From: Rivularia sp. T60_A2020_040
GTDB taxonomy: Bacteria; Cyanobacteriota; Cyanobacteriia; Cyanobacteriales; Nostocaceae
Reading direction: 5' to 3'
DNA: 37,466 nt
Assembly: GCA_015272215.1 (NCBI GenBank)
Contig: JACYMD010000039.1
Location: 1 to 37,466, forward strand
Shown one piece after another: positions 1-6,902 of this stretch; position 1 is the first letter of the stretch, and each line of letters begins with the position of its first letter. The position numbers and the translations under genes are program-made. The notes beneath the pieces are model-generated. The model was given only the letters and a program-made list of their open reading frames with translations. It made no database searches and was not told where the DNA came from.

Positions 1-580
1 TAACTTCAAAAACCCTTGACTAGGTAAGGTTTTGGGGTGCTTGTCACCCCTTGAACAAATTCTCTCTTGTGAGATGCAAAATTTCTATTGCATTCAATTC
101 AAAACCGCTATATTTATCTTCATGATTTGATGATTATCATTCATAAATTCTATTAATTGTCAATATCCGTACTTTATGCCTAATAAAATAGTATTTTTAA
201 TCACAATAGAATTTACATCGCTTCACATTCACTCGGAGTATTCTTGAATGTTTATCTGGTGTTGTAGTACGAAAATAGTCTAAGCATCAAGTTGATTGCT
301 GTTTATTTAAGGGTTAATTAGGATAAATATTGAAAATTAAACAAACTGCTTCCCTAAGCATAACAATACCATATTACAGCCACACCTCTTGTAATCTCGT
401 TGAATAATTGAGAATCCTGTCAATAAAAATTTTTCTGTAAACTTCGGTAAAGGATTTGTAACGGAATATGAATACAAAAAACTGATTAATTATTAGATTT
501 GATCAAGTATTGTTTATCAAAGGTAGATTTATAATCGCCGAAGCATTTTTCGGAGATGTCTAATGTATGAAACAAAGACA
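1..580. other. Intergenic, no gene seen
   Basis: AT-rich sequence with no reading frame of useful length. The longest ATG frame noticed, near position 248, is only about 11 codons. I see no clear terminator, RNA gene or repeat until the dispersed repeat that begins near 581. Confidence 0.6.
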
Positions 581-630
581 TAAGTAGTTAGGCTTGGATT
601 ATTTAGATAATTACTCGTGAGTTATGTATA
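581..630 (+). repeat. Dispersed repeat family A, copy 1
   Basis: About 45 bp containing TTAGGCTTGGATTATTTA followed by TAATTACTCGTGAGTTAT. The same element recurs at 17746-17793 (diverged, same strand) and 32303-32352 (inverted, near-identical). Similarity ends around GTTAT. That is where the coding similarity of the neighbouring kinase remnant begins, and its TAA stop (complement of 622-624) lies inside the repeat. Confidence 0.7.
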
Positions 631-1308
631 CAATCTTTGAGCTAGTTGTAACTGGATATCTAATGTTGTTAGAGAATGACCTAAAGAATCGTGAATTTCA
701 CCAGCAATACGACTGCGTTCTAAACTTGCGGCTAAGATTTCCACCTGTTGAGTTAAGGCTTCTGCTTTCTGACGGCTTTTTTGTTCTGCTATAACAACAA
801 AGCTAAATAAAAGCACAAATAAACTTGCTGCAATATAACCCCCAATATCATTTATAACTACTCTACTAATAATTAAGTTAGTGTTATCTAATTCTGCAAC
901 TATTTGAGTTAAATTAGCGAGATTAAATTCTCAGATTTTAGGAATACTCAAAGCCAATAAAAGATTCCATAATATTCCAGATATTATCGGCATAAAAATT
1001 ACTTGTTTTCGTCTTAAGAAAAAACAGCTTTTAGCTATTACCAGATAGAGAACTATATTAAAACCAATACCTACTGCTCTGGCAATCATGATTATGAGTA
1101 TTTCTAACCCAATATAAGTTTGTCTATACCCTGGAGGACGATTAATTGGAAATATCAAGCTTAAACCTGCTAAAACAATTATTTGAGCAAAGGCTATATA
1201 AGTGGGTATTAGTAGATAAGAATAACTCGTTTGACTGTGATTTAATACAAACAAAAATAAATATACAATTAAAATCAACCATTCAAGATAACGTATGCTA
1301 CGGCGAAT
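622..1308 (-). pseudogene. Truncated NarL-type sensor histidine kinase remnant
   Basis: Remnant of a membrane histidine kinase related to the intact kinase at 24652-25902. The frame starts near 1308 at an ATT codon, or at TTG 1278. The early YLEW motif matches the YLEW near the paralogue's N-terminus. Hydrophobic membrane segments follow, then an in-frame TGA at 931-933. Reading continues in the same frame through another hydrophobic segment, a linker and an intact HisKA_3 H-box (IHDSLGHSLT). The frame stops about 16 residues after the H-box histidine at 622, at the edge of a dispersed repeat. The remainder of the HisKA_3 domain and the HATPase domain are missing, so it cannot autophosphorylate by itself. 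A premature stop, loss of the ATPase domain and an absent normal start all point to a pseudogene. Confidence 0.85.
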
Positions 1309-1409
1309 AGATCAAGAAGTAGTTGGTGTAAAATGGATGAAATTCAAATGACTGCAATAACCAGTAAATTGTCTGATAAATATCATGCAATACCAGAGAC
1401 ATTTACAAC

Positions 1410-1441
1410 ATGACTTTAGTCATCAATATGTATGACTAGAG
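1410..1441 (-). promoter_or_regulatory. Candidate response-regulator operator upstream of kinase remnant
   Basis: A 14-bp perfect palindrome, ATGACTTTAGTCAT (1410-1423), is followed 8 bp later by a half-site ATGACT (1432-1437). Read on the minus strand it lies about 100 bp upstream of the kinase remnant. It has the same order and orientation (half-site, gap, palindrome) as the site at 24370-24402 upstream of the intact paralogue. The core ACT-NN-AGT resembles sites of LiaR/VraR/CesR-type NarL-family regulators. That resemblance comes from family knowledge; the function here is inferred. Confidence 0.45.
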
Positions 1442-1640
1442 TGAATATTTGGGGATTTTGAGCAAATTAATTTGAGATTAAATTCCCAACAAAAATTTTG
1501 TACAGTCGTATTCGTTATAAACTTTATAGAGAGTATAAAATTTAGTACATCTCCTGTAGTGGTGGTCATATTACACTGCAAACGCCTAATAAATTTGAAA
1601 AACCGTTATCCAAAATACTGACAAAATTAAATCAAAGTGT

Positions 1641-2783
1641 ATGATCAAAAAATTATTTCGTTCAACTCCCCAACTAATCAAACCTTACGAAGACGATTTT
1701 TATCACCATCCCGGAACAATACCGGGAACTCTTATTTGTGATGAAGAGGCAGCAGAAACCAAGATTTTGTTAATTGATTACAATCAAAATCAAGTCATTC
1801 CTCAAAGGATTAGTATCCCTGAAGATTGTGCTGCTTATCTGGATAGTGAATCAGTTTCTTGGGTAGATGTACAAGGTTTGGGTAATATAAATATTTTGCA
1901 GCGAATTGGTAAAGTCTTTGAACTGCATCCCTTAGTTTTAGAAGACGTGGTAAATGTTCCAGAGCGTCCGAAAGTAGAAGATTATGAAGACCAATTGGTG
2001 ATAATTTCTCGGATGGTGATGCCAACCGAAAATTCCGATGGTTTTCACAGCGAACAGGTAAGCTTTGTTTTGGGAAAGAATTATCTGTTGACAGTGCAAG
2101 AAGAACCGACTCTTGATTGCTTTGAACCAGTACGCTTGAGAATTCGCAACAATAAAGGTATCATCCGCAAGCAAGGAGCTGATTATTTAGCTTATGCTCT
2201 AATAGACGCAATCATCGATGGTTTTTTCCCCGTACTTGAAGATTACGGGGAACGCATTGAAGATTTAGAGGAGGAAGTAATCGTAAATCCAACTCGTAAA
2301 ACACTGCAAAAAATTTATCGTATTAGACGAGAATTGTTACAATTACGTCGTGCTATCTGGCCTCAGCGTACTGCCATTAATGCTTTGATTAGAGATAGTA
2401 ATGAACTTATTAGTGAGGAGGTGAGAATTTATCTTAGAGATTGTTACGATCATGCAGTACAAGTTATGGATATGGTAGAAACTTATCGAGAACTTGCATC
2501 GGGGTTAATGGACGTATATCTTTCCGCAGTCAGCAACCGCATGAATGAAATCATGAAGTTGCTCACGGTGTTTTCGTGGATTTTCTTACCATTAACCTTT
2601 ATTGCTGGGGTGTACGGGATGAATTTTGAATATATGCCCGGTTTGAAAACACCTTGGGGTTTCTGGTTGTGTGTAGTAGCGATGATCGCGATCGCGGCTG
2701 GTTTATTATTATTTTTCCGACGGAGAGGTTGGTTGGAAAATCCGTCCACAATTAAAGATGTTCGAGGTGAGCGAAAAATTTAG
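1641..2783 (+). CDS. corA: CorA-family magnesium/cobalt transporter
   Basis: 380 residues, the usual size for CorA. The N-terminal two thirds form the soluble cytoplasmic domain, with an acidic, helical stretch at about residues 190-290. Two closely spaced membrane helices at the C-terminus (about 305-328 and 340-362) are joined by the signature Y-G-M-N-F at 325-329, the selectivity motif of the pentameric channel. A basic tail (RRRGW) follows the second helix. The protein should sit in the plasma membrane and import Mg2+ (possibly Co2+ or Ni2+). The ATG at 1641 follows an AT-rich leader without a clear Shine-Dalgarno sequence. An unknown gene starts 18 bp downstream on the same strand and may be co-transcribed. 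The family assignment is firm; the substrate is inferred. Confidence 0.93.
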   Translation: MIKKLFRSTPQLIKPYEDDFYHHPGTIPGTLICDEEAAETKILLIDYNQNQVIPQRISIPEDCAAYLDSESVSWVDVQGLGNINILQRIGKVFELHPLVLEDVVNVPERPKVEDYEDQLVIISRMVMPTENSDGFHSEQVSFVLGKNYLLTVQEEPTLDCFEPVRLRIRNNKGIIRKQGADYLAYALIDAIIDGFFPVLEDYGERIEDLEEEVIVNPTRKTLQKIYRIRRELLQLRRAIWPQRTAINALIRDSNELISEEVRIYLRDCYDHAVQVMDMVETYRELASGLMDVYLSAVSNRMNEIMKLLTVFSWIFLPLTFIAGVYGMNFEYMPGLKTPWGFWLCVVAMIAIAAGLLLFFRRRGWLENPSTIKDVRGERKI

Positions 2784-2801
2784 GGGGTTATATTTAAATA
2801 A

Positions 2802-3530
2802 ATGCAAGAAACGACGAATTCCAATAATCTACTAGTACTAACGCTTTATATCATCGGTGTTAGTTATATTTTCAACTTAATGGTCGAGTCAATTGATGAA
2901 CAAATTAAATTTACGTTTGATAAGGCATCTGTTGACAAACAATTAAAAGAACAAGAACTTGATGATAAAATTTCTATTGCCTTTAAACTGAAAGCTTCTA
3001 ACGATATCCAAGGAAAAAATGACGTAAAGGATTTATTACTCATCCTTGGAAATAAATCAGATAATGTTGCTGTATATGTTGACTGGGATAACTGCTCTTT
3101 AGCTGAAAAACATAAAAATGTATCACGTCGAATAATTCGTAAATCACCAGATTTGTCCCGCGATTTAGCAGTACCTCAAAGTCCGAGCTTAATTGCTCCC
3201 AATCAAACCCTCGTACAGAGTCTTACCGCTGAAGACGTATTTACGCGAGACCAAGAAACCGGAACATATCAAGCAACAAAAACATTAGTTGATATCGCTG
3301 GACTTAAAGGCAGTCCGAACAACAAATTTAGAAAATTATACAAACAATTTATCGGCAGAAGAAAAGAAATAGAATTTTCTCTGCAATTAGTGCTGAGATT
3401 TTCAGAAGTACGAGTGGGATTAGTCCCAGGTCAAAATATTCCTCCCATGTCGATTATTACTTGTCCTTTTACTATTAGAAAACTACCTTGGAGTTACGCC
3501 TTACCTTGGAATAAAAAAAGAGCAGCTTAA
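2802..3530 (+). CDS. Hypothetical protein downstream of corA
   Basis: 242 residues, not recognised. Residues 8-28 are moderately hydrophobic and could be a membrane or signal segment. Residues 35-85 are charged and probably helical. A basic stretch at about 98-110 (RRIIRK) leads into a Pro/Ser-rich linker. The C-terminal third contains basic helices followed by hydrophobic beta-like strands (LQLVLRFSEVRVGLVPGQNI). It starts 18 bp after corA and ends just before the RNase P RNA gene, so it may share the corA transcript. The length, start and codon use look like a real gene, but no catalytic motif is evident. A conserved cyanobacterial protein of unknown function is the most I would claim. Confidence 0.75.
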   Translation: MQETTNSNNLLVLTLYIIGVSYIFNLMVESIDEQIKFTFDKASVDKQLKEQELDDKISIAFKLKASNDIQGKNDVKDLLLILGNKSDNVAVYVDWDNCSLAEKHKNVSRRIIRKSPDLSRDLAVPQSPSLIAPNQTLVQSLTAEDVFTRDQETGTYQATKTLVDIAGLKGSPNNKFRKLYKQFIGRRKEIEFSLQLVLRFSEVRVGLVPGQNIPPMSIITCPFTIRKLPWSYALPWNKKRAA

Positions 3531-3558
3531 GGTCATTTAAGATTAAACTAGAATATTA

Positions 3559-4002
3559 AGAGAGAGTAGGCGAGGCAGTTGCAGATTAGTTTGAAAAAAA
3601 CTAATTTGAGGAAAGTCCGGGCTTCCCAAAGACCAAACTTGCTGGGTAACGCCCAGTGCGTGCGAGCGTGAGGATAGTGCCACAGAAAAATACCGCCAAC
3701 CGATTTTAGATTTAAAATTTGGGATTTTGGATTGAATTTAAAATCCATTATCGTACCATGTCCTACGGACATAATCGCAAATCCAAAATTGTTTGGTAAG
3801 GGTGCAAAGGTGAGGTAAGAGCTCACCAGCAGCATCGAGAGGTGCTGGCTCGGTAAACCCCGGTTGGAAGCAAGGTGAGAGGAACTACGGTTGGTCTTTT
3901 ACCAGTTCCGTCTTTGAGAGCCGCTTGAGGCGTTTGGTAACAAACGTCCCAGATAGATAACTGCCCTTGAACAGAACCCGGCTTATGTCCGACTCTCTCC
4001 CA
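3559..4002 (+). ncRNA. rnpB: RNase P RNA (cyanobacterial type A)
   Basis: Catalytic RNA of ribonuclease P, which matures tRNA 5' ends. The 5' end AGAGAGTAGGCGAGGC pairs with GACTCTCTCC at the 3' end (helix P1). Conserved blocks are present in order: GAGGAAAGTCCGGGC, GCCCAGTGCGTGCGAG, GTGAGGATAGTGCCACAGAAA, GGTGCAAAGGTGAGGTAAGA, GCTCGGTAAACCCCGGTTGG and GAACCCGGCTTATGTCC. The arm between ACCGCC (about 3690) and GGTAAGGGTGCAAAGG (about 3795) is enlarged and carries degenerate GATTTTA/GATTTTG heptads. This matches the known STRR insertions in the P12 arm of heterocystous cyanobacterial rnpB. rnc, for another RNA-processing enzyme, follows 60 bp downstream. Confidence 0.95.
3702..3745 (+). repeat. 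STRR-derived insert in the P12 arm of rnpB
   Basis: Degenerate heptads of the GATTTTA/GATTTTG type inside the RNase P RNA gene. The same heptads occur at 4829-4883, 16520-16576 and 19546-19623. A partly complementary stretch (AATCCAAAATT near 3780-3790) on the other side of the arm could allow the insert to fold back as a longer helix. Confidence 0.7.
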
Positions 4003-4017
4003 TTTTTAGAAACAGTT

Positions 4018-4059
4018 GACCTTTGACCTTAAATCTTTAACCTTTAACCTTTGACCTGA
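4018..4059 (+). repeat. Short tandem repeat (ACCTTTA/ACCTTTG heptads)
   Basis: Roughly five to six copies of a heptad of the form (A/G)ACCTTT(A/G), with variants, fill the gap between rnpB and the rnc start codon. A related tract lies just after the FemAB-like gene at about 11266-11295. It leaves no room for a normal Shine-Dalgarno sequence in front of rnc. Confidence 0.65.
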
Positions 4060-4063
4060 ATTA

Positions 4064-4783
4064 ATGTCCGTTATTTATCCGCGTCGTCAACGACAACTTG
4101 AAAGTTTGCTTAAAAAGCTGGGTTTATCAGCAAAGTCACCTTTGAAATGGGAATTGCTGGACTTAGCGCTGACTCATCCGTCTATTTCTGAGTCGGCAAA
4201 TTACGAACAACTTGAATTTGTTGGAGATGCGGTGGTACGTTTGGTGGCTGCTCTTGTTTTGTGGGAAGATTTTCACGACCAGAAGGTAGGTGATTTTGCT
4301 GCAATTCGTTCCGTATTAGTTAGCGATCGCGTTCTTGCTCAATTAGCTAGTTACTACGGATTGGAACTACATTTATTGGTTGCTGGTAGTGCATATGGAG
4401 ATAAAGCAGGACAAGAAACCCGATTAGCAGATGCTTTTGAAGCGGTTTTAGGTGCGCTTTATCTAAGTACTAATAATTTAGAGCTGATTCGTCCTTGGTT
4501 AGATCCTCATTTCAAACAACTTGCCACAGAAATCAGCTTAGATCCAGCAAAACAAAACTATAAAGCTGCTTTACAAGAATGGACTCAAGGACAATATAAA
4601 ACTTTACCGGAATATCGTGTAACTCAACTTGCTTCACCTCAACATAATCAAGAGCGCTTCATTGCTGAGGTTTGGCTACACGATCAAAAATTAGGTTCGG
4701 GTAAAGGACGTTCGATTAAAGCTGCTGAGCAAGCTGCTGCAAAAGTCGCTTTTTTAGCTATAGAGCCTCCGCAAAAACACTGA
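4064..4783 (+). CDS. rnc: Ribonuclease III
   Basis: 239 residues, standard for bacterial RNase III, the Mg2+-dependent dsRNA endonuclease that processes rRNA precursors and structured mRNAs. The N-terminal RNase III domain contains the signature EQLEFVGDAVVRL at about residues 46-58, with catalytic Glu and Asp. A second acidic cluster, LADAFEAVLGALYL (about 125-138), supplies the remaining metal ligands. The C-terminal dsRNA-binding domain (about 162-235) shows NYKAALQEWTQG, a PEYRV strand and the terminal GSGKGRSIKAAEQAAAKVAF helix. The ATG is preceded by repeat sequence rather than a recognisable ribosome binding site. It follows rnpB by about 60 bp, so read-through from the RNase P RNA promoter is possible. 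Confidence 0.96.
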   Translation: MSVIYPRRQRQLESLLKKLGLSAKSPLKWELLDLALTHPSISESANYEQLEFVGDAVVRLVAALVLWEDFHDQKVGDFAAIRSVLVSDRVLAQLASYYGLELHLLVAGSAYGDKAGQETRLADAFEAVLGALYLSTNNLELIRPWLDPHFKQLATEISLDPAKQNYKAALQEWTQGQYKTLPEYRVTQLASPQHNQERFIAEVWLHDQKLGSGKGRSIKAAEQAAAKVAFLAIEPPQKH

Positions 4784-4828
4784 ACTCAATCGGGTATTTG
4801 ATCAGTTATTAATCGTAAATTGCCATTC

Positions 4829-4883
4829 GATTTTAGATTTTAGATTTTAGATTTTAGATTTTGGATTTTAGATTTTGGATTGA
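4829..4883 (+). repeat. STRR, GATTTTA/GATTTTG heptads
   Basis: About seven tandem copies of GATTTTA with some GATTTTG, in the 280-bp gap between rnc and the oxidoreductase gene. The same heptad occurs in rnpB, near 16520 and within the cobalamin riboswitch. Confidence 0.9.
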
Positions 4884-4991
4884 TTTACTAAACTTCAGGT
4901 TAGGAACCCATTCTTGGAGGCTCTGCCTCCAAGAGAGCATGAGGTAGATAGAGCCTTGTAACAAGAATAAACTTCCCTTTATAACTTATTT

Positions 4992-5021
4992 CTATTCCCT
5001 ATTCCCTATTCCCTATTCCCT
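4992..5021 (+). repeat. STRR, ATTCCCT heptads
   Basis: Four tandem ATTCCCT units about 45 bp upstream of the oxidoreductase start codon. Isolated units recur near 11861-11877. Confidence 0.85.
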
Positions 5022-5063
5022 TGTCATAATGATAAATCTTTCTACCCACTTACTAAATAACTA

Positions 5064-6092
5064 ATGACTAATTCGATAAAACTTGCTGTAATTGGAGTTG
5101 GACGCTGGGGTGTTCATTTACTGCGAAATTTTTTAGCACATCCGATTGTTAAAGTTGTGGCAGTAGTAGATCCAAATGCCGATTGTTTGAGCAAAGTACA
5201 GCGGCAATATTCCTTAGATAAAGATGTTTTATTAACTACTGAATGGCAAAAGCTTCAACAGTTACCTGAATTAAATGCGGTAGTAATTGCAACTCCTGCT
5301 ATTACCCATTACTCATTAATTATTGATGCTTTGAATTGGGGATGTCATGTTTTAGCGGAAAAACCTCTAACTCTTAATCCCGCAGAGTGTAATCAATTGT
5401 GTGAATTAGCAGAAAAACAGCAATTGATTCTCATGGTGGATCATACTTATTTATTTCATCCGGCAGTAGAAAAAGGACAAGCATTATTACAAGCTGACGC
5501 TGTGGGAGATTTACGCTACGGTTATGCAACACGCACTCATTTAAGTCCAGTACGTCAAGATGTTGATGCACTTTGGGATTTAGCGATTCATGATATTGCC
5601 ATTTTTAATAATTGGTTAGAGCGATCGCCAATAGTTGTTCAAGCAATGGGAAAAGTTTGGTTACAAACAACATCAGCTAATCCCCCCCTATCGGATTTAG
5701 TTTGGGTAACATTAACATATTCCTGTGGTTTTCAAGCATTGATTCATCTATGCTGGCTCAATCCGGATAAACAGCGGCGTTTGGGAGTGGTAGGAAGTCG
5801 CGGGAGTTTGATTTTTGATGAAATGCTATCTGAGACACCTTTGACACTGATGCAAGGGGAATTTGAGCGTCAAGGGAATAGCTTTATCCCCATCAATCAA
5901 CAACGAAAAGTGATAGAAATTGAAAAAGGGGAACCATTACAAAGGGTTTGCAACAGCTTTATTGAATGTATTGTGCAAAATACTCCTTCAACGCTGTCAT
6001 CGGGTTGGGTTGGTACCGAATTGGTAGAAATTCTCACCGCTCTTACCCAATCTCTGGAAGCAGGAGGTAAACCGATTTCTCTTGAAAAATAA
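5064..6092 (+). CDS. Gfo/Idh/MocA-family NAD(P)-dependent oxidoreductase
   Basis: 342 residues. The N-terminal Rossmann fold opens with AVIGVGRWGVHLLRNF (about 8-23, variant GxGxxG dinucleotide-binding loop), followed by VVAVVDP at the end of the second strand. The family hallmark EKP (about 112-114) contains the conserved lysine. The C-terminal alpha/beta domain holds LWDLAIHDIAIF (about 172-183), whose Asp/His pair matches the catalytic region in WlbA-like sugar dehydrogenases. These are typically soluble enzymes acting on sugars or sugar nucleotides. The substrate here cannot be told, as no sugar-biosynthesis genes are adjacent. The ATG at 5064 places the Rossmann motif near the N-terminus as expected. 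The gene is followed by a 67-bp palindromic repeat. Confidence 0.9.
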   Translation: MTNSIKLAVIGVGRWGVHLLRNFLAHPIVKVVAVVDPNADCLSKVQRQYSLDKDVLLTTEWQKLQQLPELNAVVIATPAITHYSLIIDALNWGCHVLAEKPLTLNPAECNQLCELAEKQQLILMVDHTYLFHPAVEKGQALLQADAVGDLRYGYATRTHLSPVRQDVDALWDLAIHDIAIFNNWLERSPIVVQAMGKVWLQTTSANPPLSDLVWVTLTYSCGFQALIHLCWLNPDKQRRLGVVGSRGSLIFDEMLSETPLTLMQGEFERQGNSFIPINQQRKVIEIEKGEPLQRVCNSFIECIVQNTPSTLSSGWVGTELVEILTALTQSLEAGGKPISLEK

Positions 6093-6117
6093 AGAACTGA
6101 GTATCAGAATTAATCAT

Positions 6118-6184
6118 AGAAGTCGGGTTTTTAAAAACTTTTATCCGTAACACGCTGATAATTTTTATCAAAATCCGACTTCTT
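6118..6184. repeat. Dispersed palindromic repeat family B, copy 1
   Basis: About 67 bp bounded by inverted ends AGAAGTCGGGTTTTT and AAAATCCGACTTCT. Copies of similar length with the same ends are at 17628-17692 and 29513-29575. It lies in the 143-bp gap between two same-strand genes. A non-autonomous MITE-like element or mobile hairpin is plausible. The stem could also act as a transcription terminator. Confidence 0.8.
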
Positions 6185-6235
6185 ACGCTCAAAGACTTTC
6201 AAACCTGTTCCCTGTTCCCTGCTATAAATTTAACT

Positions 6236-6847
6236 ATGAATCGTCCCCGGATTCTTCAACCCAACCAAAACTACACCTTTAGTAAATATTTTGAGTTGTC
6301 TTTCTCCATAGAAGATATTCTCGCCGAACTTGGATGTAGCTACAATCGGGAAAGGTTGCAATTGCCAACCGCTGATATTTCGGAAGAAGCGATCACACCC
6401 CTAATTTTTATTATTAATCGTAACCTCAAACGGGTGAAATTAATCAGTGAGGATGCTCGCAAACAAGCAATTATTGCTCCTATTCTTCTTGAAGTATGTG
6501 AAATTACCCAAACTCAATTAAATATTGAATACCCGATTAATATTAACGAACGATTGCAAGGTCGTTTAGATTATTATATTGGTCAAGAGAAGGAACTATT
6601 AGTCATAGAAGCAAAACAAGCTGATTTAAGTCGGGGATTTACTCAGCTTGCGGTAGAATTAATTGCTTTAGATCAATGGACGCAATCGGAAATACCAATT
6701 TTATACGGAGCGGTAACTACGGGAGAAGATTGGCGATTTGGTAGTTATAATCGTCAAAATCAAGAAATTACAGAAGATTTTAAGCTATATCGAGTACCCG
6801 AAGAAATCACCATATTAGTAAATATTTTGGTAGGAATATTAACTTAA
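6236..6847 (+). CDS. PD-(D/E)XK nuclease-like protein
   Basis: 203 residues. The core GRLDYYIGQEKELLVIEAKQ gives the spacing expected of the PD-(D/E)XK nuclease fold: Asp112 on one strand, then E125-A-K127 on the next, with Glu86 upstream on a helix as possible first metal ligand. The following helix (FTQLAVELIALDQW) resembles type I restriction-subunit N-terminal domains and small cyanobacterial restriction-like proteins. No helicase or methyltransferase neighbour is present, so a complete restriction system is not indicated. It could be a solitary nuclease or a catalytically retained relic with another role. The ATG is just downstream of partial ATTCCCT-like repeats. The fold assignment rests on motif reading alone. 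Confidence 0.65.
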   Translation: MNRPRILQPNQNYTFSKYFELSFSIEDILAELGCSYNRERLQLPTADISEEAITPLIFIINRNLKRVKLISEDARKQAIIAPILLEVCEITQTQLNIEYPININERLQGRLDYYIGQEKELLVIEAKQADLSRGFTQLAVELIALDQWTQSEIPILYGAVTTGEDWRFGSYNRQNQEITEDFKLYRVPEEITILVNILVGILT

Positions 6848-6902
6848 ATTCCTGACTCCACAAATTAAGTTCTACCTCGGAAAACTCCCATCCCAGTCAT
6901 TT

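Noticed and set aside
1333-1413. Small ATG frame of about 26 codons upstream of corA
   Set aside because: No ribosome binding site, no family resemblance, and it overlaps the candidate operator region. Too weak to call a gene.
3548-3835. 95-codon minus-strand frame
   Set aside because: It lies entirely within the RNase P RNA gene and is antisense to conserved structural RNA.
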